Source: Prosapia bicincta | Taxonomy: Eukaryota; Arthropoda; Insecta; Hemiptera; Cercopidae | Assembly (NCBI GenBank): GCA_036971475.1 | Contig: JBAIZL010000002.1 | Location: 20,103,567-20,167,566, forward strand | Reading direction: 5' to 3' | Length of the DNA stretch: 64,000 nucleotides | Position numbers and translations under genes: made by a program | Notes under the pieces: generated by a model | Database searches by the model: none | What the model saw: the letters and a program-made list of their open reading frames with translations, nothing else | What the model was told of the DNA's origin: nothing | In this document: positions 36,266 through 49,180 of the stretch, piece after piece | Numbering within the stretch: the first letter of the stretch is position 1 | Layout of the letters: each line of letters opens with the position of its first letter

Positions 36266-37275
36266 GTAATGTACTTTCCGCTTAGGAATGCATCGTGCAT
36301 TTAATACGCTTCTTAAAACCTAAAGCAAGTTAGATTCCATCAAACACTCTTAATGATGAAAAACTTTCTCCTAACATTTTTAAAATGATTCCAAATATAT
36401 GAATGTTCAGGATCAATGTTTTCATTACTTTCCTTAGTGTTTTTGAGTTGTTAAAATAATTAATTCTTATTTTATAAACACCTTCTTATAATAATAAATA
36501 CTTGTAAAATGTCATTTTAAATATAATCGGAATATATATATCATAATAGCGGTTAACTCATTATTGCGACATTTTTTACAAGGCCATCATATAAACAAGA
36601 AAAGTGTTCTAGCAAAAAATTTAAAAGGGATTTCTGTACTCACAAAAGTCAAGAGAGAGAGAGAGAGGGGAATAAACTATACCAACTTGATATGTTAAAA
36701 CACGTAAAATGAGACAGGTATAGAACAAGAATTAAGAAGACAGATTGAAACACAAAAAAGCAATAATATAAAATGGAAGAGGAGTAAGAGTCAATTCATT
36801 GTCGAAGATGGCCATTCAGGACGATGGAAAGAAAATGTAAAAGCATAAACATTTTCCTCACGTAAATATGTAAAATTTTACAGACTTTATATGAATAGAA
36901 TATATGAAAACTACAATGTTTTTACTTTTTAAATGTCGATTATTCTGCTTACATATATACAAAACTCCAGAGAAAGAATATTTTCTCTCTTAATTAGCTT
37001 AAACACTAAAAAAACTATCGGAACCGACATTTAATGACTTTGATTGGTTAGATTAATATAGTAAGTTTTTAAATATAATGCATTTTTGAAATAATATAGT
37101 ATATGATTAAATATGGCTTAATTTGTCATGATACAAAACACGCAATTTTATGTATATATTCCGGCTAATCTATCTGCTAGGGTTATAGAACATTCCCGAA
37201 CAAAATACAACCTTCTAAATAAGCAAGGAGCTCCTTAAGATTAGCATATTTTTCATTTCCTATCTCTACTTCTTA
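36266..37275. other. AT-rich intergenic region with a short (GA)n
   Basis: A GA run lies at 36654-36668. No gene recognised. Confidence 0.5.
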
Positions 37276-37276
37276 T

Positions 37277-39789
37277 GCAGCAATCCTTGTTACAAAGATA
37301 GTACCCACAACACTATCGTGATGCATTCATCATCTTCTAAATCCCCCAAAATAGTGTTTAATGTATTCTCTTTAATCCAAGGAGTAGGAACAATGCTACC
37401 TATAACTTTGCCCCAGTACCTAGTGTGTAACGTGTAGCAACCCTTGTTACAAAGATAGTACCCACAACACTAGCGTGATGCATTCATCATCTTCTAAGTC
37501 CCCCAAAATAGTGTTTAATCTATTCTCTTTAATCCAAGGAGTAGGAACAATGCTACCTATAACTTTGCCCCAGTACCTAGGGTGAAACGTGTAGCAACCC
37601 TTGTTACAAAGATAGTACCCACAACACTAGCGTGATGCATTCATCATCTTCTAAATCCCCCAAAATAGTGTTTAATGTATTCTCTTTATTCCAAGGAGTA
37701 GGAACAATGCTACCTATAACTTTGCCCCAGTACCTAGTGTGTAACGTGTAGCAACCCTTGTTACAAAGATAGTACCCACAACACTAGCGTGATGCATTCA
37801 TCATCTTCTATAACCCCCAAAATAGTGTTTAATGTATTGTCTTTAATCCAAGGAGTAGGAACAATGCTACCTATAACTTTGCCCCAGTAACTAGTGTGTA
37901 ACGTGTAGCAACCCTTGTTACAAAGATAGTACCCACAACACTAGCGTGATGCATTCATCATCTTCTATATCCCCCAAAATAATGTTTAATGTATTCTCTT
38001 TAATTAAAGGAGTAGGAACAATGCTACCTATAACTTTGCCCCAGTAGCTAGTGTGTAACGTGTAGCAACACTTGTTACAAAGATAGTACCCACAACACTA
38101 GCGTGATGCATTCATCATCTTCTAAATCCCCCAAAATAGTGTTTAATGTATTCTCTTTAATCCAAAGGGTAGGAACAATGCTACCTATAACTTTGCCCCA
38201 GTAGCTAGTGTGTAACGTGTAGCAACCCTTGTTACAAAGATAGTACCCACAACACTAGCGTGATGCATTCATCATCTTCTATAACCCCCAAAATAGTGTT
38301 TAATGTATTGTCTTTAATCCAAGGAGTAGGAACAATGCTACCTATAACTTTGCCCCAGTACCTAGTGTGAAACGTGTAGCAACCCTTGTTACAAAGATAG
38401 TACCCACAACACTAGCGTGATGCATTCATCATCTTCTAAATCCCCCAAAATAGTGTTTAATGTATTCTCTTTAATCCAAGGAGTAGGAACAATGCTACCT
38501 ATAACTTTGCCCCAGTAGCTAGTGTGTAACGTGTAGCAACCCTTGTTACAAAGATAGTACCCACAACACTAGCGTGATGCATTCATCATCTTCTAAATCC
38601 CCCAAAATAGTGTTTAATGTATTCTCTTTAATCCAAGGAGTAGGAACAATGCTACCTATAACTTTGCCCCAGTAGCTAGTGTGTAACGTGTAGCAACCCT
38701 TGTTACAAAGATAGTACCCACAACACTAGCGTGATGCATTCATCATCTTCTATAACCCCCAAAATAGTGTTTAATGTATTGTCTTTAATCCAAGGAGTAG
38801 GAACAATGCTACCTATAACTTTGCCCCAGTACCTAGTGTGAAACGTGTAGCAACCCTTGTTACAAAGATAGTACCCACAACACTAGCGTGATGCATTCAT
38901 CATCTTCTAAATCCCCCAAAATAGTGTTTAATGTATTCTCTTTAATCCAAAGGGTAGGAACAATGCTACCTATAACTTTGCCCCAGTACCTAGTGTGCAA
39001 CGTGTAGCAACCCTTGTTACAAAGATAGTACCCACAACACTAGCGTGATGCATTCATCATCTTCTATAACCCCCAAAATAGTGTTTAATGTATTCTCTTT
39101 AATCCAAGGAGTAGGAACAATGCTACCTATAACTTTGCCCCAGTACCTAGTGTGAAACGTGTAGCAACCCTTGTTACAAAGATAGTACCCACAACACTAG
39201 CGTGATGCATTCATCATCTTCTATATCCCCCAAAATAATGTTTAATGTATTCTCTTTAATCCAAGGAGTAGGAACAACGCTACCTATAACTTTGCCCCAG
39301 TACCTAGTGTGTAACGTGTAGCAACACTTGTTACAAAGATAGTACCCACAACACTAGCGTGATGCATTCATCATCTTCTATATCCCCCAAAATAATGTTT
39401 AATGTATTCTCTTTAATCCAAGGAGTAGGAACAACGCTACCTATAACTTTGCCCCAGTACCTAGTGTGTAACGTGTAGCAACACTTGTTACAAAGATAGT
39501 ACCCACAGCACTAGCGTGATGCATTCATCATCTTCTATATCCCCCAAAATAATGTTTAATGTATTCTCTTTAATCCAAGGAGTAGGAACAACGCTACCTA
39601 TAACTTTGCCCCAGTAGCTAGTGTGTAACGTGTAGCAACCCTTGTTACAAAGATAGTACCCACAACACTAGCGTGATGCATTCATCATCTTCTATATCCC
39701 CCAAAATAATGTTTAATGTATTCTCTTTAATCCAAGGAGTAGGAACAATGCTATCTATAACTTTGGCCCCAGTACCTAGTGTGTAACGT
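37277..39789. repeat. 157-bp satellite, 16 homogeneous units
   Basis: Units start about 37277, 37434, 37591, 37748, 37905, 38062, 38219, 38376, 38533, 38690, 38847, 39004, 39161, 39318, 39475 and 39632. Each contains CTTGTTACAAAGATAGTACC, CATTCATCATCTTCTA and GGAGTAGGAACAATGCTACC. The variant CTTCTATAACCCCC recurs at about 37806, 38277 and 38748 (471-bp steps), as does GTGTGAAACGTG at 38365 and 38836, showing three-unit higher-order repeats. The left edge is abrupt. Confidence 0.97.
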
Positions 39790-42215
39790 GTAGCAACCCT
39801 TGTTCGATAGATAGTACCCTAGGGAGGTATTTTCATCATCTTCTATATCGCAGAAGAATACGTTTTAATCCAAGGAGTAGGAACAATGCTACCTTTAACT
39901 TTCCCCAGTACCTAGTGTGTAACGTGTAGCAACCCTTGTTCAATAGATAGTAAGCTAGGGAAGTCCTTTCATCATCTTCTATATCGCAGAAAAAGACGTT
40001 TATTGTAATCGCCCTAATCCAGGAAGAGATAATAATAACGCTAATAATAGCATCCCCCCTCCATCTAGAATGTAATAAGTAACAACCCAATTAAATAGAT
40101 AGCAACCTAAAACACTGGGGTGGTGTTTTCATCATTTTATATATTGGAGAAGTGGACGTTCATGGTAGTAGGGTTAATCAAGGGTGTAGTGACGATTCTA
40201 CCCATAACCTAGCCACCGCTCCTAGAGTATAACGGGTAGCGACTCTTGTTAAATAGATAATAGCCTACAACACTGGGGCGGTGCTTTCATCTTATATATA
40301 TAATGCAGAAGTGGAAGTTCATGGTAGTAGCATTATTCCAGGGTGTACTAACAATTCTACCCATAACCTAGCCACCGTTCCAGGAGTGTAATGAAGAGGG
40401 ACTCTTGTTAAATAGATAGTAGCATACAACACTAGGGCGGTGCTTTCATCATATATATAATGCAGAAGTGGACGTTCATGGTAGTAGCATTATTCCAGGG
40501 TGTACTAACAATTCTACCCATAACCTAGCCACCGTTCCAGGAGTGTAATGAAGAGGGACTTTTGTTAAATAGATAGTAGCCTACACCACTAGGGCGATGT
40601 TTTCATCATTTCATATATTGCAAAAGTGGACATTTATGGTAGTTGCATTATTCCAGGGTGTAGTTACGTTTCTACCAATAACCTAGCCGCCGTTCCTAGA
40701 GTATAACGGGTAGTGAATCTTATTAAATAGATAGTAGCCTATAACAATAGGGCGGTGCTTTCATCATTTCATATATTGCAAAAGTGGACATTTATGGTAG
40801 TTGCATTATTCCAGGGTGTAGTTACGTTTCTACCAATAACCTAGCCGCCGTTCCTAGAGTATAACGGGTAGTGAATCTTATTAAATAGATAGTTGCCTAT
40901 AACAATAGGGCGGTGCTTTCATCATTTCATATATTGCAGAAGTGAACCTTCATGGAAGTAACATTAATCCAGGGTGTACTAACTATTCTACCCATAACCT
41001 AGCCACCGTTCCAGGAATGTAATGGAGAGGGACTCTTGTTAAATAGATAGTAGCCTACACCACTAGGGCGATGTTTTCATCATTTCAGATATTGCAGAAG
41101 TGGACGTTTTTGGTAGTAGCATTATTCCAGGGTGTGCTAACTATTCTACCCATAACCTAGCCACCGTTCCAGGAGTGTAATGGAGAGGGACTCTTGTTAA
41201 ATAGATAGTAGCCTACATCACTAGGGCGATGTTTTCATCATTTCAGATATTGCAGAAGTGGATGTTCATGGTAGTAACATTGAACCAGCTAGTAGTAACG
41301 ATTCTATCCATAACCTTTCCACCGTTCCCAGAGTGTAACGAGTAGCGACTCTTAATAAATAGATAGTAGCCTACATCACTAGGGCGATGTTTTCATCATT
41401 TCATATTTTGCAGAAGTGGACGATTATGGTAGTAACATTATTCCAGGGTGTAGTTACGAATCTACCCATAACCTTGCCACTGTTACTACAGTGTATCCGT
41501 TAAATAGTGAATCTTAATTAATGGATAGTAGCCTACAACACTAGGGCGGTGCATTCATCATTTCATATATTGCAGAAGTGGACGTTCATGGTAGTAGCAT
41601 TATTCCAGGCTGTAGTAAAGATTCTACCCATAACCTTGCCACCATTTCCAGAGTGTAACGAGTAACGACTCTTAATAAATAGATATTGGCCTACAACACT
41701 AGGGCGGTGCATACATCATTTCATATATTGCAGAAGTGGACGTTCATGGTAGTAGCATTATTCCAGGCTGTAGTAACGATTCTACCCATAACCTTGCCAC
41801 CATTTCCAGAGTGTAACGAGTAGCGACTCTTAATAAATAGATAGTGGCCTACAACACTAAGACGCTGCTTTCATCATTTCATATTTTGCAGAAGTGGACG
41901 TTATGGTAGTAACATTATTCCAGGGTGTAGTAACGATTCTACCCATAACCTTGCAACCGTTAATACAGTGTAACGGATAGTGAATCTTACTAAATAGATA
42001 GTAGCCTACAACACTAAGGCGGTTTTTTTATCATTTCATATATTGCAGAAGTGGACGTTCATGGTAGTAACATTATCCAGCTAGTAGTAACGAGTCTACC
42101 CATAACCTTGCCACCATTTCCAGAGTGTAACGAGTAGCGACTCTTAACAAATAGATAGTACCCTACAATACTAGGGCGATGCTTCCAGCATCTTCTTTGT
42201 CCCACAAGAAGTCTT
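39790..42215. repeat. Diverged continuation of the 157-bp satellite, about 15 units
   Basis: The same phase continues with changed units: CTTGTTAAATAGATAGTAGCC, ACACTAGGGCGGTGCTTTCA, TATTGCAGAAGTGGACGTTC, GTAGTAGCATTATTCCAGGG and TACCCATAACCTAGCCACCG, followed by GAGTGTAACGAGTAGCGACT. Units 39790-40080 are transitional between the two types. Divergence is much higher than in the left part. Confidence 0.92.
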
Positions 42216-42500
42216 TCAGTGTATTTTTTTAAATCCTGACCGTATTATCAATCCTACCCTAATACATTTGCTCACCTTTCAACCACGAGGACGTCACTAT
42301 TTGATTGATTTAATATAATTTTGAAACTTATTCCTGAAATTCGTCTAATTTGGTCACATCCATTGTACATTATATTTCTACGTATTGAAAGAAAGTTTGC
42401 ACACCCGTCATATACGTTCAAAACCAGATTAAAACCGGTAAGGAACAGTTTAGCAAAACACTTGATATTATTTAAGGTCGTTCTAGTTTTCAAAGTCATT

Positions 42501-42715
42501 ATTGATTATTCACTGCCTCCATTTCTCTGATACATTTTTTACATGATACTGAAGAGAAGATGGGAAACGAGCTGTTTCAAGGTCATAGAAGAAAAAAGCT
42601 AAAATCTACGAACGTCAATCTACTAGAGCTTTGGCATAGTTCGGAATATATGAGAGATGTTAAGAAAGACTTGCTCCGTGATTTATGGGCAAAACAATTA
42701 CTTAAGAAAGAGTAA
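42501..42715 (+). other. Small unassigned open frame (ATG at 42560)
   Basis: ATG 42560 to TAA 42713 gives 51 residues (MGNELFQGHRRKKLKSTNV at the start). The frame is open from about 42501, and composition is more protein-like than the flanks. Its last 13 codons overlap the beginning of the segment shared with 63088. It could be the transposon-flanking part of an old exon, or chance. Confidence 0.2.
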
Positions 42716-43640
42716 AACATATTCTTTTTTGCATTTGTTGCTCAAAGAACTTTGTGATTGATTTAGGAAATCATAATTGAAAGTTGTAGTTTACAACACC
42801 AAAACGAGCAACATAATATTGTTTTAGAAAAACATTTTTTTATTGTACACTTATTCATGAATTACTGCACCATGTTTTCATTTTTGTTTTTTCCACTTTA
42901 CTCTGAGCCTTCACTAAATTAGACTTTCATTCTATGAATATCCCCTTAGGAAGATTTGATAGACAAAATAATAATTAGGTCAGCTAAAGACAAAAAAACA
43001 TGTTGCTCTACATGTTCCAAAATTATGTTTACAGTTTTAACAATAAAGCATATTTCGTTGTGTTCTGTAGTGACAGATACAAAGGTTAGACGTGTTTTGG
43101 TGTGCTTTGCTGTTTTTTGTTTAAAAAAAAATTGATCAAAACATTTTCAAAGAGTTTGTGTAAATCATAGAATTAAATGGTTCAAGACCAGTGGTATACA
43201 GCGAGTATGATTTGAGTAAAAATAATGTTTATAAGTGGTGGAAGCTCTTCCGAAATAGCAGAGAAGATGCCAGGAACCTCGCTTTGAACACTCCAAACAC
43301 CCCTAGGAAACTAAGAAGCAGGAACGGAAATATGCTTGGATAGTAGTCGAACCATTATTAGAGACGTTGGTGAGGATGGTGGCTCGTGCCTTGGAAGTGC
43401 GGGAAAGCCATTAATGGCTTTTGCAACACGATAATTTACCTGCTCACTCATCGTACCTTGTGAGAGGTGTTTAGTCATAAACGAAAACCACAATCATACG
43501 TCAGTCACCATATTCAACAGATTTGTCTGCGAATTTTTCCCTTTCTCAAAATTTTTACAAATTTATGATGCAAAATTATTTGACCATATATTTTATAGCA
43601 GAACAATCCAGCACACCACAACTCCTCAATATCTGTCTAA
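42676..43640 (+). pseudogene. Mariner-like transposase relic, copy 1
   Basis: One reading line gives mariner N-terminal features: about 43209-43310 reads DLSKNNVYKWWKLFRNSRED, matching the end of the mariner helix-turn-helix (S-x-x-Q-V-Y-x-W-x-K-x-F-x-x-G-R-E-D). From 43421, in one frame, comes LQHDNLPAHSSYLVRGV (the second catalytic Asp in HDNAPAH), a stop at 43472, then TKTTIIRQSPYSTDLSANF, matching K-T-T-I-I-P-Q-P-P-Y-S-P-D-L-A-P-x-D-F-F. The third catalytic Asp, after YSPDLAP, is replaced by Asn (SAN). The central part between the HTH and HDN is deleted. The first 741 bp (to 43416) match 63088-63818 almost identically. Confidence 0.85.
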
Positions 43641-44345
43641 AGTAAACTATATATGTTTTATTGTTGAAACTGTATACATATCTTCAGAACATGCGTACCA
43701 ACACAACACAACAAAACAAATCAAAAACAGAATGTACGTTGCCCTCGAAATTTAAATAATTCCTACGTTTTTTATAAGGTCGTTGTACATTGTTACTATG
43801 ATCATTTTTACATAACTCTATTGCCAAACGTATACGATTTAAGATATGTTTCGATATACAAAAATAATATTAATAAAATAAGCTAACCGTTTGCTGAACT
43901 AACTTAACCAGAAACTTTGTTGCTAGATTAGATATTACTAAAGGCAGTAGGAAGTATTTTATAATAAAATATTTGGTTTAGAGAGTTTTTTATGTGCGGT
44001 TGGTTATGTAAGTATTTTTTTCAAATTTCAACAATTTATAGTTTGTGATATTAAAACCACTTTCTCCTTGTTTATAATGTTTGAGTAACATGTGTATAAA
44101 TAAAAAAGGATTTGACAAATGGTCAAAACGAAATTGATTTATCCAGTGTAACACAGTGGCCTGTTAAATTGCAAAAAAAATCCTCTATTAAGATAACAAA
44201 ATATAACTGTTTTCCAAACCTTGTGTTCTTCAATTGTTTATGTATATGGAATTGTATTTATATTCATGTGAATTATACAGATTTGGGTTAAAGTAATTAT
44301 TGTTATAACATATAGAAATAGTAGATGTATAAATAGAATTATCAT
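43641..44345. other. AT-rich flank of the mariner relic
   Basis: No gene or array recognised. Confidence 0.5.
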
Positions 44346-44347
44346 AG

Positions 44348-44349
44348 TA

Positions 44350-44415
<66 letters not shown>
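44348..44415. repeat. (TA)n microsatellite
   Basis: About 33 uninterrupted TA units. Confidence 0.95.
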
Positions 44416-44418
<3 letters not shown>

Positions 44419-45455
44419 TAAAACCTACAAAATACGTATTTGGAATTTGTCTTACGTGTTTCGGATTTGGAAAATTCATATAGCCTTACAATGGACACAC
44501 CAATGTCAGAGGGATAAATTCAAAAAGAAATATTATCCTAGCGTAAGCGTAATACGACACTTTAATCATATTCACTACCGTATCCCCGAACTGTAACGAA
44601 GCGTTTTAGAATTTTGATTGACAAAAATTCCAAATTACAGAATCTACACTGCTAATAAAGTGGGAGGGTTATCTCCTGATATGAAACTGTTTGGAGACGA
44701 TTGCGTAATCGTCTGCTCCACGTTTTTATTTAATCTTAAAAATGCATATCACGTGACAAAATACAGTCAGTGGACATAGTTTGGTCACCATTTTGAGTGT
44801 ACCATGCGTATGTTTACATGCAGTGGTTTACTAATAGCACATCTAGATGCACTTTTATCTAGTTAACTAAAACTTTCAAGTAACTGTGAATTTTTTTTAA
44901 CGAGAGTAAACAATTGTTACAATTTTCCCGCCAAATCGAGACATTGTTTTGGTATGAAAATACAAATTTTATAGTTTTAAGAAGTGAGTTATAAAATAGT
45001 AGCGGTAATATAAAAATGCGTCGACTTCCCACTTTGAACTTTAAATTTGAATGATAATTAGTGGCAGAAACACGACTTGCTATGTATGACAGGTAAGCCA
45101 CAAAGTGTTAAATAAGCTGTTTCAATGTGGTTAGTTGCGGATTCTCATAAACATGTGTTTGTACATTGTTATAGAAACTCTTGATACGTTTCGCTTAACA
45201 ATCTGTTCTCTGTTTGCTCTGTGGTCGTGTGGATGCTCATGAACAAAACATAAATATCAATGACGAGCCAATGTACTTTCTTTATACAGTAGGCTTTAGC
45301 TTTAATACCTAACAGTTATGTTCCTGTTAGAAATGTTAGGGACCTTGATTTGTTTACTTGCCCTACTTCCCTCCGCTTTCAGCACTTGAAATTTCGATAT
45401 TTTTTCGAATATCATAATGAATTAATATTTATAGTATACAAATAATGAATGAAAG
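44416..45455. other. Intergenic region
   Basis: No gene recognised. A donor-like CAG|GTAAG occurs at about 45090, but every frame before it is short. Confidence 0.45.
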
Positions 45456-45459
45456 ACAC

Positions 45460-45970
45460 CGAGTATAAAAAAGGAGTAGAAGAAGAAAGTGACAGAGATA
45501 TAAAAAAGAGATATAGGGAGAAAAATATCAAAAAGGGTTTATATTTACTAAAGGGAAAGAGAGGGGGAGAAAGTAAAAACGACAAAGTAAAAAAGGCTGA
45601 ATATAAATAAAGGGAGAGAGAAACATAGTGTTAGAGACGAGATAGAGTATACGAATGATGGAGTGAAAGAAACCAAGTATAAAAAAGAGAGTAGAAACAG
45701 ACAGCGACAGAGATATAAAGAAAAGACATATAGGGAGAAAAATGAGAGAGACTGGGCGAGTTGAAGAGATCCAGTATAGGAAAAGAGAGAGAGAGAGATT
45801 GCAAAAGAGGGAGAAGAGGGTAAAAGACACAGAGAAAAAAAGAAAGGAGAGATACAGTGAATGAGACAAATAATAAGAGAAAGAGATAGGGAGAGGGACA
45901 GTGACCGAGATTCAGACATATAGAGATAAGGAGGACGAGAGAAAATGAGAGACAGACAGAGAGTCAGAAG
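45460..45970 (+). repeat. Long polypurine tract
   Basis: About 500 bp with the plus strand dominated by G and A: AGAGA, GGGAGAAA and GAGATATA motifs in irregular repetition, e.g. two copies of ACAGAGATATAAA near 45495 and 45705. The minus-strand Ser/Leu/Phe-rich open frames (45528-45919) come from this bias and are not genes. Confidence 0.85.
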
Positions 45971-47180
45971 AGAGAAATATCAAGCTGCTGGAAACTAAAT
46001 TTCTTTCCCGTTGGTTTATACACATGTTTTAATTATACAGACTGGTTTCGTATAGTTATTCTTCTCTTATTAAAGTTTCTTCCCTCTAGTGGACTCTACA
46101 CTATGTTTAACTACTGCCGTTATTATTTCCCAACATTACACACCTTCTTTCATTATGTTCCATAATTCATACCCGCCATATTCCGTCATACAAGACATAT
46201 TACTTGTTCCAAACGTCCATTTGATTTTTTTCCCCCGTTCCAAACACTTCCTTTTCCATTTGAGGATAGAGTGGCCTTTCATTACAAATGTAGGGTAACC
46301 TATAGGCTACCCCTATAGGTGTGCTCAAATATTAATTTCCAAAAACGTTTGCCATTCATTGACTGACGTTCAGAAAAAAACATATATCATGGTGTTCAGA
46401 GACTTTACAATACTGTTGCAAAAAATTTGGGCATTTTCCTACTTGTATCACACTCCGAATGGAGATTTGTAAATATCTTATTAATAATGCACAATTTATT
46501 TGGTATAAACAGATTTAGACGTGACGAAACTATTTATTTATATTATTTTACTTTTTGTAACTAGACATTTTTACTTGTAATCTGCAGCAAGTCTTTCCTT
46601 CTAATACGTGTGACGGATTTTGAGTGTAGAATATAGAACGATAACATTTCTGGCCACTTATTGCCATAGCAACACAAAGAGTTGCGCTAGACAAGGAGTG
46701 ATGCCACTTGTTTATCTCGTTCCTAAAATGAAGGGAAAGAAAGACATAGATTGCAAGTATCCAAGAAGAACACAAGAACACTTTATATTGCTCTTATTTA
46801 TATATGAGCAAATTAATAATCAAGGGAAGTGTTTACATAACAATGAATTATAAAAATTAACTTAAAATAATATTTATTTTAAGAATATTTTAAAAACGTA
46901 TTTACTGTGTATAATATTAAAAAGTATTTTTACACAGTTTGAAAATTTATTTTTTAATCATCCTAATTTTTATTTCACAAAACTCTATTTTATATACTTC
47001 TAATGACCTAATTCCTAATTACAACTCTACTACGTTTATTATATTTCATTGTTAAGAAAAATAATTATATTGAATACATTTTAATATAACTATTTCTTTG
47101 AATGATATATGAGACATGTTGTCAGTAGAAACATATAACTAGACACTCTAAATACTGCACGGAAAAGCAATGGGTTACGT
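45971..47180. other. Intergenic region
   Basis: No gene recognised. A 77-codon frame at 46620-46853 has no recognisable motif. Confidence 0.45.
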
Positions 47181-47185
47181 TCATA

Positions 47186-47520
47186 GACCAGAATGAAATA
47201 TTAAGTTGCGATAGGGTTGTTATGGTAACGGGATACAGATTTTCTTTTCTTTAGACAAGCTATGAAAGAATCAGAGAGAATGAAACGTGAAAAGGGAGAG
47301 AGTGAAAGAAAGAGAGAAAAGAGGAAGTGAGAGAGACAGCGAAGTAGATAAACAAAGCGAGAGAGGAAGAGGGACACATACATAGAGTCAGAGACAGTGC
47401 ATACATAAAGAAGACAGGGCATAAAACCAGAATGCAATAATAAGCTTGGATTGAATCTTGATGAATATATATTTCAAGGCATAGGGTTGCTATAGTAACG
47501 CGATACATATTCATTTTTGT
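47186..47520 (+). repeat. Direct repeats flanking a second polypurine tract
   Basis: The block ACCAGAATG...GCGATAGGGTTGTTATGGTAACGGGATACA (47190-47237) recurs as ACCAGAATG...GGCATAGGGTTGCTATAGTAACGCGATACA (47429-47507). Between them, 47265-47410 is GA-rich and resembles the 45460-45970 tract. Confidence 0.7.
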
Positions 47521-47730
47521 AAAGCTTTTGTTTGGATAAACTATAAACGAGATAAGATTTATTCCAAGATTTTCTTTATCCTCTTAACGTATTCAATGAT
47601 GCACTGTTTCATGCAAATTTAATTATGCTGTCCCAATTACACATGTTATAACTAAAATAAATAGACTACATAATTATTATAATAAGCGTGAAATAATAAA
47701 ACATGCAAACCCAAGAAATCTATTATAAAG

Positions 47731-47769
47731 CTGCAAGGACGCTACCAGCTTTCTCAAGCGTCCTTGCAG
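47731..47769. repeat. 13-bp perfect hairpin
   Basis: CTGCAAGGACGCT (47731-47743) is perfectly inverted at 47757-47769, with a 13-nt loop. It is GC-rich in an AT-rich setting. It may be a transposon terminus or a structured RNA element; no flanking T-run. Confidence 0.6.
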
Positions 47770-48830
47770 TACAAACACATAAATGAGACATAGACGGCAT
47801 AAATATACGTATAGAAAAAAACAAAAATATTTCCTCAATCAAAACATACAAACTGTCCTAAATACACTTTTGGGCAAGCAGTTAGAAATGCCATTTTTAA
47901 CCCTTGTCTACTTTCAGTGATATTCCTAATTCTAGACTTTGATTACCTCATATATTCTTTGATCTATTTCATAAATTTCACAATCCTTATCTGACCAAAG
48001 TGAGGATACAAAGTATCTTTATTCAATACCATATTAGTTACAACTATTGTACTTTTTAGTTAGATGTGTAATTATAATCGTCTATAGAGATCGCCATGCA
48101 AAACATTTATTGTAAAATACACAAGAAATATTATTGTATTAGTGAAACCACTCAACGCCATACAAATATTCAACGCCTTCCGTCTTTGCCTCAGAAATAT
48201 TTCCCACAAAGTTTGTTCTAAAACATAATTTATTGCGAAACTTGACAACGTCGGAAGACAGCTTTAAAGGTAGAGGAATCATTTCCTTTCGCTATTATTA
48301 ATATGAAATATTAACTTTTAAGGACACCTTTTGTGAGACATTTTCTAACCTTGTTTAAAGTTCGACGATTCTAAAGTGATTTAATGTATCGGAACTTTGT
48401 CGGTATTTGAACGTTTATTGGCTGTGGAGTAGTAATTGCATCGGGTTTGGCGCTTTACTGATGTCAATGTCGGTGCATAAAACTAAATATGTTTGTAATA
48501 AATTACTTACTGTAAGATATAGTTAAATGTTTTTTTATTGCTGTGAATTGTACTCTGTAAGACAAACGAGTTTTGTATTTTAACAATTCGAGAGAAACAA
48601 TTATTTAAAATTGTAAAACTGGGTGTTATTTATTGGCTTTATACATGTAATCTTTACATATTCTAAAGGGATATTTTCTTGAAAGTTTTAAATAAAATAT
48701 TATTTACCTCCGTTTGTAATAAGTAAAACTACTTTCCGATGTAATTACATTTATTACTGGAAAATTTAATAACGTATTTAGGTATAAGAAAATATGGAAT
48801 TAAAATTATATAATTTTTTGAAAAATCGTA
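47770..48830. other. AT-rich intergenic region
   Basis: No gene, RNA or array recognised. Confidence 0.5.
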
Positions 48831-48834
48831 GAAT

Positions 48835-49180
48835 GTAGTTTTAATTCACATGGCATTGAAAATGATATCTTGTGACAACCTCTACTGCCCACACACTGAT
48901 GAAGCCTTCCCCGGAAGTTTTCCATTATTCGGCGACTCTTATTCAGCGGAATAGCGTTGATTTCTTCAGTGATACCTACCTCAGTCATCGTTATTTCGGT
49001 GATAATGCATGTAAACATTTTACTTCGGGTAATTCCATAGAAAAAATCATATTAGGTTAAATCGGCCGATCTCGGAGGTCATCAAAAAAATGAAACGATG
49101 TACAAATTTGCCCACGAGTCCAAGTCGTATTCAGTTAACTCTTGCACTCTTTGTATCTTATGAGTGTGTATTTTAATATC
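48835..49180 (-). pseudogene. C-terminal part of a DUF4817-type DDE transposase
   Basis: Minus strand, continuing past the array. QRVQELTEYDLDSWANL (about 49104-49153) follows the DUF4817 helix-turn-helix in such proteins (H-P-Y-K-x-Q-x-V-Q-E-L). It is followed by PPRSADLT-stop-YDFF (about 49040-49077), the conserved WPPRSPDLTPxDFFLWG catalytic block with a stop in place of Pro. Then TEEINAIPLNKSRRIMENF and RGRLHQCVGSRGCH (about 48885-48965) match the C-terminal I-x-x-I-x-x-x-x-x-R-x-x-x-N-x-x-x-R-x-x-x-C-x-x-x-x-G-x-H region. The central catalytic part is deleted. Confidence 0.78.

Noticed and set aside
45528..45919. Two minus-strand Ser/Leu/Phe-rich frames resembling membrane proteins
   Set aside because: They result from the polypurine tract; composition alone explains the apparent hydrophobicity.
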